From: Bacteroidales bacterium
Lineage (GTDB): Bacteria; Bacteroidota; Bacteroidia; Bacteroidales; P3
DNA: 64,000 nt
NCBI GenBank assembly: GCA_017449525.1
Contig: JAFTFL010000004.1
Span: forward strand, 186,001-250,000
Direction: 5' to 3'
Below, in pieces: positions 35,550 to 43,649 of this stretch (positions are counted from its first letter, which is position 1; each line of letters opens with the position of its first letter). The notes under the pieces were generated by a model that worked only from the letters and a program-made list of their open reading frames with translations, made no database searches and was not told the DNA's origin. Both the position numbers and the translations under genes were made by a program.

Positions 35550-36824
35550 ATGCTGTACTACCTTTTCGACTGGCTTGACAAAACGTTCGACATACCCGGC
35601 ACCGGTGTATTTCAGTACATATCCTTCCGTGCTGCACTGTCTGTCATACTGTCGCTCGTCATGATGCTTGCGCTGGGTCGTCCGTTTGTGAAGTGGCTCC
35701 GCAAAAAACAAATTGGGGAGACGGTTCGCGACCTTGACTTAGAAGGCCAAAAACAGAAATCAGGCACTCCTACTATGGGAGGACTTTTGATACTGGCCTC
35801 CATAATCGTTCCTACCCTACTCTGCGCCAAATTGGACAATATCTATGTCCTCATTATGCTCGGCACCACGATATGGCTCGGCATGGTGGGCTTCATTGAC
35901 GACTACATCAAAGTCTTCAAGAAAAACAAGAAAGGGCTCCCCGGTAAGTACAAGGTGATTGGGCAGGTAACACTTGGACTGGCAGTGGGGCTACTGGTCA
36001 TGTTCCACCCCGACATTACAATCAAGGAGAAAAGTACGGTAGACAGCTACGTCAGTCAACACAACGTAAACAGCAGCAACCACGAGCGTGCGGTCGTTGA
36101 GTTTTCGAAGGACCCCGTAAAATCCACCAAAACAACCATACCTTTCTTCAAGAACAACGAGTTGGACTATGCTAAAATAATCACTTGGATGGGAGACTGG
36201 ACAAAGAAATGGGTGTGGCTGGTCTACGTGATAGTTGTGATAATAGTAGTAACAGCCGTATCCAATGCAGCCAACCTAACCGACGGCATCGACGGATTGG
36301 CCACACAAGTTGCAGCCGTCAATGGCGGCGCGTTGGCTGTGCTGGCTTGGGTTTCTGGTAATATCATCTTCGCGAATTATCTAAACATCATGTTTCTGCC
36401 CAACGTAGGCGAACTTTCCGTTTTCATTGCAGCCTACATGGGTGCCACTTTGGGCTTCCTGTGGTTCAACACCCACCCCGCAGAGATATTCATGGGCGAT
36501 ACTGGGTCGTTGGCCCTGGGAGGCATAATCGCTGTGTTTGCTCTGCTTATTCGCAAGGAGTTACTCCTTCCGTTGCTCTGTGGAATATATCTCATTGAGG
36601 ATCTTTCAGTAATAATCCAAACGACTGGCTGCAAACTATACCGCAAACGCCACCGCCTGCCCGCCAGTCAGCAGGTGCCTATTGACAAGAGACCATTCCT
36701 GATGACCCCAATTCACCATCACTATCAAAAGAAGGGCATCCCCGAAGAGAAGATTGTGCAACGCTTCTTCATCATTGCAGTATTGCTGGCTGTAGTGAGC
36801 ATCGTAACTCTCAAACTACGGTAA
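35550..36824 (+). CDS. mraY: Phospho-MurNAc-pentapeptide transferase
   Basis: The 424-residue polytopic membrane enzyme makes lipid I. Seen are GTPTMGGLLILASI, the Asp pair in MVGFIDDYIKVFKKNKKGLPGKYK, NAANLTDGIDGLATQVAA, MGDTGSLALGG and the final MTPIHHHYQKKGIPEEKIVQRF (HHH motif). A polar insert (about 155-215) between early spans is common in Bacteroidetes MraY. Positions and length are normal. The next gene in the canonical order would be murD. Confidence 0.96.
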   Translation: MLYYLFDWLDKTFDIPGTGVFQYISFRAALSVILSLVMMLALGRPFVKWLRKKQIGETVRDLDLEGQKQKSGTPTMGGLLILASIIVPTLLCAKLDNIYVLIMLGTTIWLGMVGFIDDYIKVFKKNKKGLPGKYKVIGQVTLGLAVGLLVMFHPDITIKEKSTVDSYVSQHNVNSSNHERAVVEFSKDPVKSTKTTIPFFKNNELDYAKIITWMGDWTKKWVWLVYVIVVIIVVTAVSNAANLTDGIDGLATQVAAVNGGALAVLAWVSGNIIFANYLNIMFLPNVGELSVFIAAYMGATLGFLWFNTHPAEIFMGDTGSLALGGIIAVFALLIRKELLLPLLCGIYLIEDLSVIIQTTGCKLYRKRHRLPASQQVPIDKRPFLMTPIHHHYQKKGIPEEKIVQRFFIIAVLLAVVSIVTLKLR

Positions 36825-36888
36825 CCGTTCAATCAAGACACAACAACATCTATATAATATTAAGGTATAATCTACAAAACACAGACCA

Positions 36889-37431
36889 ATGGATCTTGAC
36901 GTCTTCACCAATTTTGGAAAGGTAAACACCCACTCCACACTCGCCGGCATTGACGTAACCAAACTGAGCAAACTGCGCAGCCAACAAGTCAAAGACTGCT
37001 TCCGCCACTTGGAGGAACAACTGTACAAACAGGAATATGTTGCAACCATACATGACACGGAGTTCATCAATGATGCCGCTTCCGTTACGGTGAATTCAAC
37101 ATGGTACGCCTTAGAAAGTATCGAGGGACCTCTGGTGTGGATAGCCCTGGGCAGTGAAAACACAGCTGAGACCTACACGAAATTGGAGCGACTTGCAGCA
37201 CAAAAAGTAAAAATGTTGCTCTGCATTGGCGACAATACATCGGCACTACACGAAGCCTTTGATGGCATTGTACCCGTCATCGAAGATGTCAAGACTATCC
37301 AAGAAGCTGTGCATCGTGCTTTCTATAACCAACTGGAGCGTAAAAAAGTACTGTTCTCTCCCGCTGCTGTATCACAAGAATCCGTTGCCGAAATGGGTGC
37401 TTGTTTCAATAAAGAAGTGAACGAAATATAG
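36889..37431 (+). CDS. MurD C-terminal-domain-only protein in the murD position
   Basis: This 180-residue protein lies between mraY (65 bp) and ftsW (25 bp), where murD belongs. From about residue 15 it follows MurD: GKVNTHSTLAGID matches the end of the central domain (G-K-H-N...A-A-G-I), EYVATIHDTEFIND enters the C-terminal domain, VNSTWYALESIEGPLVWIALG matches NVNSTWYALE-type MurD segments, and KVLFSPAAVS matches LLSPACAS. The UDP-MurNAc-L-Ala domain and the ATP P-loop domain (about 270 residues in MurD) are missing. The D-Glu-binding S-K-A-T-N motif reads A-A-S-V-T, and the Phe eight residues into the SPACAS block (F422 in E. coli) reads Met. It cannot be a ligase. The frame is intact, with no frameshift, so it may be a selected regulatory or structural relic. 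Confidence 0.8.
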   Translation: MDLDVFTNFGKVNTHSTLAGIDVTKLSKLRSQQVKDCFRHLEEQLYKQEYVATIHDTEFINDAASVTVNSTWYALESIEGPLVWIALGSENTAETYTKLERLAAQKVKMLLCIGDNTSALHEAFDGIVPVIEDVKTIQEAVHRAFYNQLERKKVLFSPAAVSQESVAEMGACFNKEVNEI

Positions 37432-37456
37432 CCCACCACAGTGCACTGCTCGTAGC

Positions 37457-38674
37457 ATGAAGAAACTGACGCACATATTCAAGGGCGACAAAGTTATTTG
37501 GATTATCTTTATCCTGCTTAGCATTGTATCGCTCATCGCCGTGTATAGTGCCATAGGGCGTACAGCCGTCGTCCATGGTTCGACACCCCTGAAAGCTTTC
37601 GCTAAACACGCCCTCTTCATAGCAGGAGCCTATATCCTCATCCTCATCACATCCAACATAGACTATCGACGTTTCTCCCGCATATCGCAGGTAGCCTACA
37701 TCCTCATCGTAGGGCTCTTGGCCTACATGCTCATCACCAAACAGGGCCGATGGATTAATCTGCGCTTTTTTCAATTCCAGCCCTCCGAGTTTGCCAAAGT
37801 AATACTGATTGTACTTGTGGCGCGAGTCATGGCTGTCAATCAATCAACCATACAGGATGCTTCGCTCTACCGCAAATTGCTGGTAGTCGTCCTGGTTGTA
37901 TGTGGGCTCATCTTGCCCGAAAACTTATCCACCTTTCTCATCCTGTTTGTTACCTGTTTCATCATGATGCGCTTTGGCGGAGTCAATACCAAGCTATGGA
38001 ATTATAGTCTCGCCGTTTTGCTGGTGGCCGCTGCCATTGGTGGACTGATGATGGCATCATCCTACAACGCCTTCACTCAGGGTGAAGAGGCTGGACTACT
38101 GAGTCGAAGCAGTACTTGGGGACATCGTATTCACTCGTGGCTCAACCCCAATCCCGAAGAACTAACACAGGAGAACATGGCTCGAATGGCCGTTGCGTCG
38201 GGCGGTTTTCTCGGTGTTGGTGTTGGCAATACGGTCCATGCCCGTTTAATGACACAAGCTGACAACGACTTTATCTACTCCATCATTATTGAGGAAACCG
38301 GTTCCGCCACCGCCATTATTCTACTCATTGTCTACTGCATCTTCTTCTTTCGATGTCTGTGGTGGGCCAACCAGTGCAAAGGCTTATTCGGCTCACTCAT
38401 CCTTATCGGATGTAGTACGCTCATCTTCCTTCAAGCAGCTGTCCACATGTGCGTATCGGTTGGTGCGCTGCCCGTAACCGGACAAACCCTGCCTCTCATT
38501 AGTTCTGGCGGTTCTGCCTATCTGAGCATGGGCTTGGCCATAGGAGCCATTCAGTCTGTAATCAACGACATCATGTCTGCCGAAAAGGCACGGCAAGACA
38601 AGATTCGTTCAGACGCCGAGTTTACAGAACTGCAGGAACTGGACAAACGGATAAACAACGCGGATGCACAATAA
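37457..38674 (+). CDS. ftsW: Septal peptidoglycan glycosyltransferase FtsW
   Basis: The 405-residue SEDS protein polymerises glycan strands from lipid II at the septum with its cognate PBP. About ten transmembrane spans are seen. SEDS landmarks are GRWINLRFFQFQPSEFAKV (with the Q-P-S-E motif), PENLSTFLILFVTCF, the long periplasmic loop with HSWLNPNPEE, FIYSIIIEETGSATAI and LPLISSGGSAYLSMGLAIGAI. The charged cytoplasmic tail (ARQDKIRSDAEFTELQEL) is short. It lies 10 bp before murG. Confidence 0.95.
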   Translation: MKKLTHIFKGDKVIWIIFILLSIVSLIAVYSAIGRTAVVHGSTPLKAFAKHALFIAGAYILILITSNIDYRRFSRISQVAYILIVGLLAYMLITKQGRWINLRFFQFQPSEFAKVILIVLVARVMAVNQSTIQDASLYRKLLVVVLVVCGLILPENLSTFLILFVTCFIMMRFGGVNTKLWNYSLAVLLVAAAIGGLMMASSYNAFTQGEEAGLLSRSSTWGHRIHSWLNPNPEELTQENMARMAVASGGFLGVGVGNTVHARLMTQADNDFIYSIIIEETGSATAIILLIVYCIFFFRCLWWANQCKGLFGSLILIGCSTLIFLQAAVHMCVSVGALPVTGQTLPLISSGGSAYLSMGLAIGAIQSVINDIMSAEKARQDKIRSDAEFTELQELDKRINNADAQ

Positions 38675-38684
38675 AACTACCATC

Positions 38685-39794
38685 ATGAAAGCAATAATAA
38701 GTGGAGGCGGAACGGGCGGACACATTTTCCCCGCCATTGCCATAGCAAATGCACTGAAAGTTCGCTACCCAGATGCTGAGATTACATTTGTCGGAGCGCA
38801 GGGTCGCATGGAGATGGAGAAAGTGCCCGCAGCGGGCTACTCTATCGTCGGCCTGCCTATAGCTGGCCTGCAACGACGACTGACACTCAAAAACTTTGCC
38901 GTCCCATTCAAGATGTTGCACAGCCAATTGCTTGTCCGAAAAGTCATCAAGCGTATCAAACCCGACATCGTCATCGGCGTAGGAGGATACGCCAGTGCAC
39001 CGACTCTTCGCACCGCCTCGCGCATGGGTTATACCACCATGCTGCAAGAGCAAAACTCCTATCCTGGCCTAACCAATAAAATGTTATCCCACTCGGCCGC
39101 CAAGATTTGCGTGGCCTATGAGGGACTGGAGAGGTTCTTCCCACCTGAGAAACTTGTGCTGACAGGCAACCCCGTCCGTGCAGAAATTGAAAACAACCAG
39201 TGTAGCCGAGAGCAGGGTTTGGCACACTTCGACCTCACCCCCACACTTCAAACCGTATTGCTCGTTGGAGGGAGTTTAGGAGCTCGCAGCATGAACACCA
39301 TGATAGAGGAAAATCTCGAGTTCTTCCGCCAACACAACGTGCAACTCATCTGGCAAACTGGCAAGCAGATGTACGAAGAGGCTCGACAGTTGGTGTCCAC
39401 GGCTGGATTAGAGCATCTGGTCAAAGTGCATCAATTCGTAACACGCATGGACATGGCCTACGCCGCAGCCGACATCGTCATCTCGAGGGCTGGCGCATTG
39501 GCCATCTCTGAACTGTGCTTAGTCGGAAAGCCCTGCTTGCTTATACCTTCCCCTAACGTTACAGAAGACCACCAAACTAAAAATGCTATGGCGCTGGCCA
39601 ACAAAGGTGCCGCATTCGTGGTGCGCGACGACTCGGTAGCCAAGAATGGCATCTCCATGCTGCAACAACTACTGTCCGACACCTCCATGCAGGAAGCCGC
39701 TGGCAAAGCCATACGCCAAATGGGATTTCCCCACGCCGCCGACCGCATAGTCGACGAAATCGAGTCATTGATTTCAAACAAAAAGCACCAATGA
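38685..39794 (+). CDS. murG: UDP-GlcNAc transferase MurG (lipid II synthesis)
   Basis: The 369-residue GT28 enzyme adds GlcNAc to lipid I on the inner membrane face. Motifs are ISGGGTGGHIFPAIAIANAL (N-terminal diphosphate loop), IGVGGYASAPTLRTA, LQEQNSYPGLTNK, LVGGSLGARSMN, and SRAGALAISELCLVGKPCLLIPSPNVTEDHQTKNA (acceptor/donor contacts). Start ATG 38685 (MKAIISGGGTGG) is chosen over an in-frame ATG seven codons earlier that overlaps ftsW. It overlaps murC by 4 bp. Confidence 0.96.
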   Translation: MKAIISGGGTGGHIFPAIAIANALKVRYPDAEITFVGAQGRMEMEKVPAAGYSIVGLPIAGLQRRLTLKNFAVPFKMLHSQLLVRKVIKRIKPDIVIGVGGYASAPTLRTASRMGYTTMLQEQNSYPGLTNKMLSHSAAKICVAYEGLERFFPPEKLVLTGNPVRAEIENNQCSREQGLAHFDLTPTLQTVLLVGGSLGARSMNTMIEENLEFFRQHNVQLIWQTGKQMYEEARQLVSTAGLEHLVKVHQFVTRMDMAYAAADIVISRAGALAISELCLVGKPCLLIPSPNVTEDHQTKNAMALANKGAAFVVRDDSVAKNGISMLQQLLSDTSMQEAAGKAIRQMGFPHAADRIVDEIESLISNKKHQ

Positions 39795-41203
39795 AATACT
39801 ACTTCATAGGCATAGGTGGCATTGGCATGAGCGCCCTGGCTCGCTTCTTCAAGCAGCAGGGCCACGCAGTGAGCGGCTACGACCATACCGAAAGTCCTCT
39901 CACTCAACAGCTCGTCAAGGAGGGCATCAACGTACACTACGATGACGACCCGAGTCGCATTCCTACCGATGTAGACAAGATTATCATCACTCCTGCCGTA
40001 CCCACCACTACTGCTGTCTACCAGACTGCAGCCAGCATGGGTGTACCCGTCATCAAGCGCTCGCAGGCTCTGGGTGAACTCACTCAGGGCAAGAAGTGCA
40101 TTGCCGTAGCAGGCAGTCATGGCAAGACCACCACCACCGCCATGATAGCCCACCTGCTGATGCAACTCGAGCAGGGTTGTAGCGCCTTCATGGGGGGCAT
40201 CGCAAAGAACTTCAACAGCAATCTTGTTGTCCACCCCGAGAGTGAGTATGTGGTGGTGGAAGCCGATGAGTATGACCGTTCATTCCTTTGGCTGCATCCG
40301 TTCTATTCTATCATCACCGCCACCGACCCCGATCATTTGGACATCTATGGCGACCACCAGCATCTGCTGCAAGCCTTTACCCAGTTTGCCGACCAGACCG
40401 AGCCCAATGGAGCCCTCTTCATCAAAGAGGGCGCTGGCTTTGCTGAACACGAGCACGACTCCCACAGCCACCATCACCACGAAGGAGAGGCTGAAGTCCT
40501 GCACGGGTTGTCCCTCCGCGAAGGCCTGACGGTTCACACCTATGGTGCACGCTCTTTCAATCCTGACTACTACGCCGTGAACGTGCGCAACTACAGAGGT
40601 AATCTCTTCTTCGATTTGCGCACGCCCGATGGCGTACTATACGACCTGCAACTCACCAACTCGTGCCTCTACAACGTGGAGAACGCTGTGGTGGCAGCCG
40701 CTGTAGCCATCAGCTGCGAACTGACCGAAAGCCAACTACGGAGTGGGCTGAAGAGTTTTGCTGGCATACAGCGACGGTTCGACTACCACATCAACGAACC
40801 CTCACTTACTTATATTGACGACTATGCCCACCACCCACAGGAGATTGCAGCCACCATCGAATCGGTGCGCTACCTCTACCCTGGCAAACGCATTGTGGGC
40901 GTTTTTCAGCCGCACCTCTACAGTCGCACAGCCGAGTTCTACAAGGAGTTTGCCGACGTGCTCAGCACGCTCGACGAAGTGGTACTCATGGACATCTACC
41001 CTGCTCGCGAAGAACCAATTCCTGGCGTAACCTCACGTCTCATCATGCGAGAGATGAAGAAGATGAACCGCTACCTCATAGCACGTGAAGAGGTCTGCAA
41101 CGTGGTCGTCGCCCTATGTCCAGACATCGTTCTCACCATGGGCGCAGGCGACATCGACCGCTTAGTACCCCAAATGGAGCGCACCCTAAGAGAAAACATG
41201 TAA
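39791..41203 (+). CDS. murC: UDP-MurNAc-L-alanine ligase with a His-rich insertion
   Basis: The 470-residue Mur ligase adds L-Ala to UDP-MurNAc. It has GIGGIGMSALARFF (UDP-MurNAc Rossmann loop), the P-loop AVAGSHGKTTTTAMIAHLL, VEADEYDRSFLWLHP, TDPDHLDIYGD, and the C-domain DDYAHHPQEIAATIESVR. An unusual loop with FAEHEHDSHSHHHHEGE (about residues 217-233) carries seven His within 12 residues in the middle domain; it is coded in frame and flanked by normal MurC sequence. Such loops can bind Zn or Ni, but a role here is unproven. It overlaps murG by 4 bp and lies 4 bp before ftsQ. Confidence 0.95.
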   Translation: MKYYFIGIGGIGMSALARFFKQQGHAVSGYDHTESPLTQQLVKEGINVHYDDDPSRIPTDVDKIIITPAVPTTTAVYQTAASMGVPVIKRSQALGELTQGKKCIAVAGSHGKTTTTAMIAHLLMQLEQGCSAFMGGIAKNFNSNLVVHPESEYVVVEADEYDRSFLWLHPFYSIITATDPDHLDIYGDHQHLLQAFTQFADQTEPNGALFIKEGAGFAEHEHDSHSHHHHEGEAEVLHGLSLREGLTVHTYGARSFNPDYYAVNVRNYRGNLFFDLRTPDGVLYDLQLTNSCLYNVENAVVAAAVAISCELTESQLRSGLKSFAGIQRRFDYHINEPSLTYIDDYAHHPQEIAATIESVRYLYPGKRIVGVFQPHLYSRTAEFYKEFADVLSTLDEVVLMDIYPAREEPIPGVTSRLIMREMKKMNRYLIAREEVCNVVVALCPDIVLTMGAGDIDRLVPQMERTLRENM

Positions 41204-41207
41204 AGCC

Positions 41208-42011
41208 ATGAGTAAACCCGTACTGACCAACACCCACAAAGTCCTTCTCGGCATGGCCTTCCTTCTTCTGGTAGTGGTGGCCGTGGTGGCGAGCAACGTT
41301 GCACACCGCAACGCACGTATTAGCCGTGTGGAAGCCGTGATAGATTATGGTGGGGGCGACACACTTGTGGCAGCCTCCTCCATCGTCGAAACCCTGCAAC
41401 AGCAAATGCCGACCCTTGTGGGCACTAAGGTGAAAGATTTTCCCCACGAGGCTGTAAGCCGCATCGTCGAGGACAGCCCATACATCAGTCAGTGCGACGT
41501 ACAGCTATCCGTCAGTAGCACCGTACTGCTACAGCTGAAGCAGCGCGTACCCATCATCCACCTCTTCACCTCCCATGGGGAGTGCTACATAGACCACGAG
41601 GGGCGCGCCATGCCCACCAATTCCCGGTACATGGCCGACGTGCTCGTTGCCAACGGTCGCATAGCTGACACGTTGCCATCTCCCATTAGCAGCCTCGACC
41701 TCAATACTCTCGAGACAGACAGCACCCAATCATCCGACATCTACAAATTGTGGTACGTAGCACGCTATCTGTATGACACCCCTCTCTACGGCCAACTCTT
41801 CGACCAGCTCTACCTCCGTGCTGATGGCGACATGCTGCTTGTGCCTCGCGTAGGAAACCACATCGTCCTTCTCGGCGACACATCGTCGCTCGACAACAAG
41901 TTGCAACGACTGCACGGACTGTACACGGCTGGTCTCAGCCGTGTGGGTTGGGACACCTACAAGCAAATCAACCTCAAATATGATAGACAGGTGGTCTGCA
42001 CCCGTCGATAA
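41208..42011 (+). CDS. ftsQ: Division protein FtsQ-like
   Basis: The 267-residue bitopic protein has a short cytoplasmic tail and a transmembrane helix (VLLGMAFLLLVVVAVVASNVA, about 11-31). A POTRA-like beta domain with ISRVEAVIDYGGGDTLV follows, then SPYISQCDVQLSVSSTVLLQLKQRVPIIHLF and a segment ending in VGWDTYKQINLKYDRQVVC(T)RR. Topology, position between murC and ftsA, and the INLKYDRQVVC end fit Bacteroidetes FtsQ. FtsQ scaffolds FtsL/FtsB. Sequence identity in this family is low. Confidence 0.85.
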   Translation: MSKPVLTNTHKVLLGMAFLLLVVVAVVASNVAHRNARISRVEAVIDYGGGDTLVAASSIVETLQQQMPTLVGTKVKDFPHEAVSRIVEDSPYISQCDVQLSVSSTVLLQLKQRVPIIHLFTSHGECYIDHEGRAMPTNSRYMADVLVANGRIADTLPSPISSLDLNTLETDSTQSSDIYKLWYVARYLYDTPLYGQLFDQLYLRADGDMLLVPRVGNHIVLLGDTSSLDNKLQRLHGLYTAGLSRVGWDTYKQINLKYDRQVVCTRR

Positions 42012-42069
42012 CGAAACCCGATTATAGTTCACAAGACAATACAAAGCATACACAAAAACACATAGCATA

Positions 42070-43452
42070 ATGAATGACATCATCGTCGGTCTCGACATAG
42101 GGACCACCAAAATCGCCTGCTTTGTCGGGCAGAAAGACTCCGCCACAGGGAAAGTAAAAATACTGGGCTATGGCCGTGCCGAGTCGGTCGGAGTGGAACG
42201 CGGCGTTGTGCGTAGCGTCAAGAACACCTCGCTCACCATTGCTAAGGTGGTCAACGCAGCCGCCGATCAAGCGAACGTGGACATCGACGAGGTTTATGTT
42301 GGCATAGCTGGACAGCACATCAAGAGCATGCAAAACCAGGGGCTTGTCATGATACCCTCCGATCACCGTTACATAGAGCAGTCGGACATTGACCGCCTCA
42401 TCGAAGACCAGCACCACATCAGCCTGCCGCCTGGCGAAGTCATCATCCACGTCTTCCCCCAGACTTACTATGTTGACGGGGAGGAACTGAGCAACGACCT
42501 CGATCCAGTAGGCGTGCCAGCTAAGGAACTCAAGGCCAATTTCCACATCGTTACAGCCAACGAGGCCAACCTACTCAACATACGTGAAAGTGTGCGTATG
42601 GCTGGCTTGCACATCAAGGGTGTGGTTCTTGAACCCATTGCATCGGCCTACGCCGTGCTCGACGACACCGACCGAATGGCAGGTGTGGCACTCGTCGACA
42701 TCGGGGGTGGCACCACCGATGTAGCCATTTTCCACGAGGGCATCATTCGCCACACTTCCGTACTGGCTGTGGCTGGTAACGTAATTACCAACGACATCAA
42801 GGAGGGATGCAAACTACTTAAGGAACAAGCCGAACTCATCAAGACGCGTTTCGGCAGCTGCATGCCTCAACAAGAGAATGAAAACGAGGTGGTATCGGTG
42901 CCTGGCATTCGCTCGCAGCCCGCACGCGAGGTGAGCCTCAAGACACTTGCTGGCATCATCAAGGCACGCACCGAAACCATACTGGAACAGGTGCGCTACG
43001 AAATCACCAAGTCGGGCTATGAAAATCAGCTCATCGCCGGCGTGGTTTTGACTGGTGGTGGCGCGAAACTGAAGTACATCAAGGAACTTGCCGAATACGT
43101 AACGGCCAGCAGCGCCCGCATCGGCATCCCCGACGAGCACTTAGTGGCACAGACTCCCGATGAGTACATCCACCCGATGTATGCTACCGGCATCGGTCTG
43201 GTGCTCTATGGCATTGATGAAGCCGAACGTCTGTCGCACAAACAGGCCTCCATCGAACCCGAACCGCAGCCCCAATCCGAACCCGAACCCGTGCAGGTGG
43301 CAGAAGAGCCCAAGACCGACACTACGGAAGAAAAAGTTGTAGATGAGGAGAAACCGCGCAAGAAAGAAAAAAACAAAGGCAACATGTTCAACCGACTTGC
43401 TGGCTACCTTGACAACCTCTTCCGCGACTCGGTCGACACTCCTCAAGAATAG
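42070..43452 (+). CDS. ftsA: Division protein FtsA
   Basis: The 460-residue actin-like ATPase anchors FtsZ to the membrane. It has IIVGLDIGTTKIACFVG (phosphate 1), the 1C domain with VYVGIAGQHIKSMQNQG, MAGVALVDIGGGTTDVAIF (phosphate 2) and GVVLTGGGAKLKYIKEL (adenosine). A long, acidic Pro/Glu linker (about 385-440) leads to a C-terminal amphipathic helix NMFNRLAGYLDNLF, the membrane-targeting sequence. The linker is longer than in E. coli. It lies 58 bp after ftsQ and 197 bp before ftsZ. Confidence 0.95.
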   Translation: MNDIIVGLDIGTTKIACFVGQKDSATGKVKILGYGRAESVGVERGVVRSVKNTSLTIAKVVNAAADQANVDIDEVYVGIAGQHIKSMQNQGLVMIPSDHRYIEQSDIDRLIEDQHHISLPPGEVIIHVFPQTYYVDGEELSNDLDPVGVPAKELKANFHIVTANEANLLNIRESVRMAGLHIKGVVLEPIASAYAVLDDTDRMAGVALVDIGGGTTDVAIFHEGIIRHTSVLAVAGNVITNDIKEGCKLLKEQAELIKTRFGSCMPQQENENEVVSVPGIRSQPAREVSLKTLAGIIKARTETILEQVRYEITKSGYENQLIAGVVLTGGGAKLKYIKELAEYVTASSARIGIPDEHLVAQTPDEYIHPMYATGIGLVLYGIDEAERLSHKQASIEPEPQPQSEPEPVQVAEEPKTDTTEEKVVDEEKPRKKEKNKGNMFNRLAGYLDNLFRDSVDTPQE

Positions 43453-43649
43453 AATCCACCCCTTCGAGGTACGCCACCAATCACGTAACCAAAACGAAAT
43501 AAACATCTATCCTCAACAATTTGTTGAAAATAATATAACAGGACAAATTTTCATCCCCTTGTTTAGATGTAATTTTACACTTGGTACGTTGGCGGCATAC
43601 CCAACAACAACCACATAGTTATCAAACGAATAAATATAACCTCAGTAAG

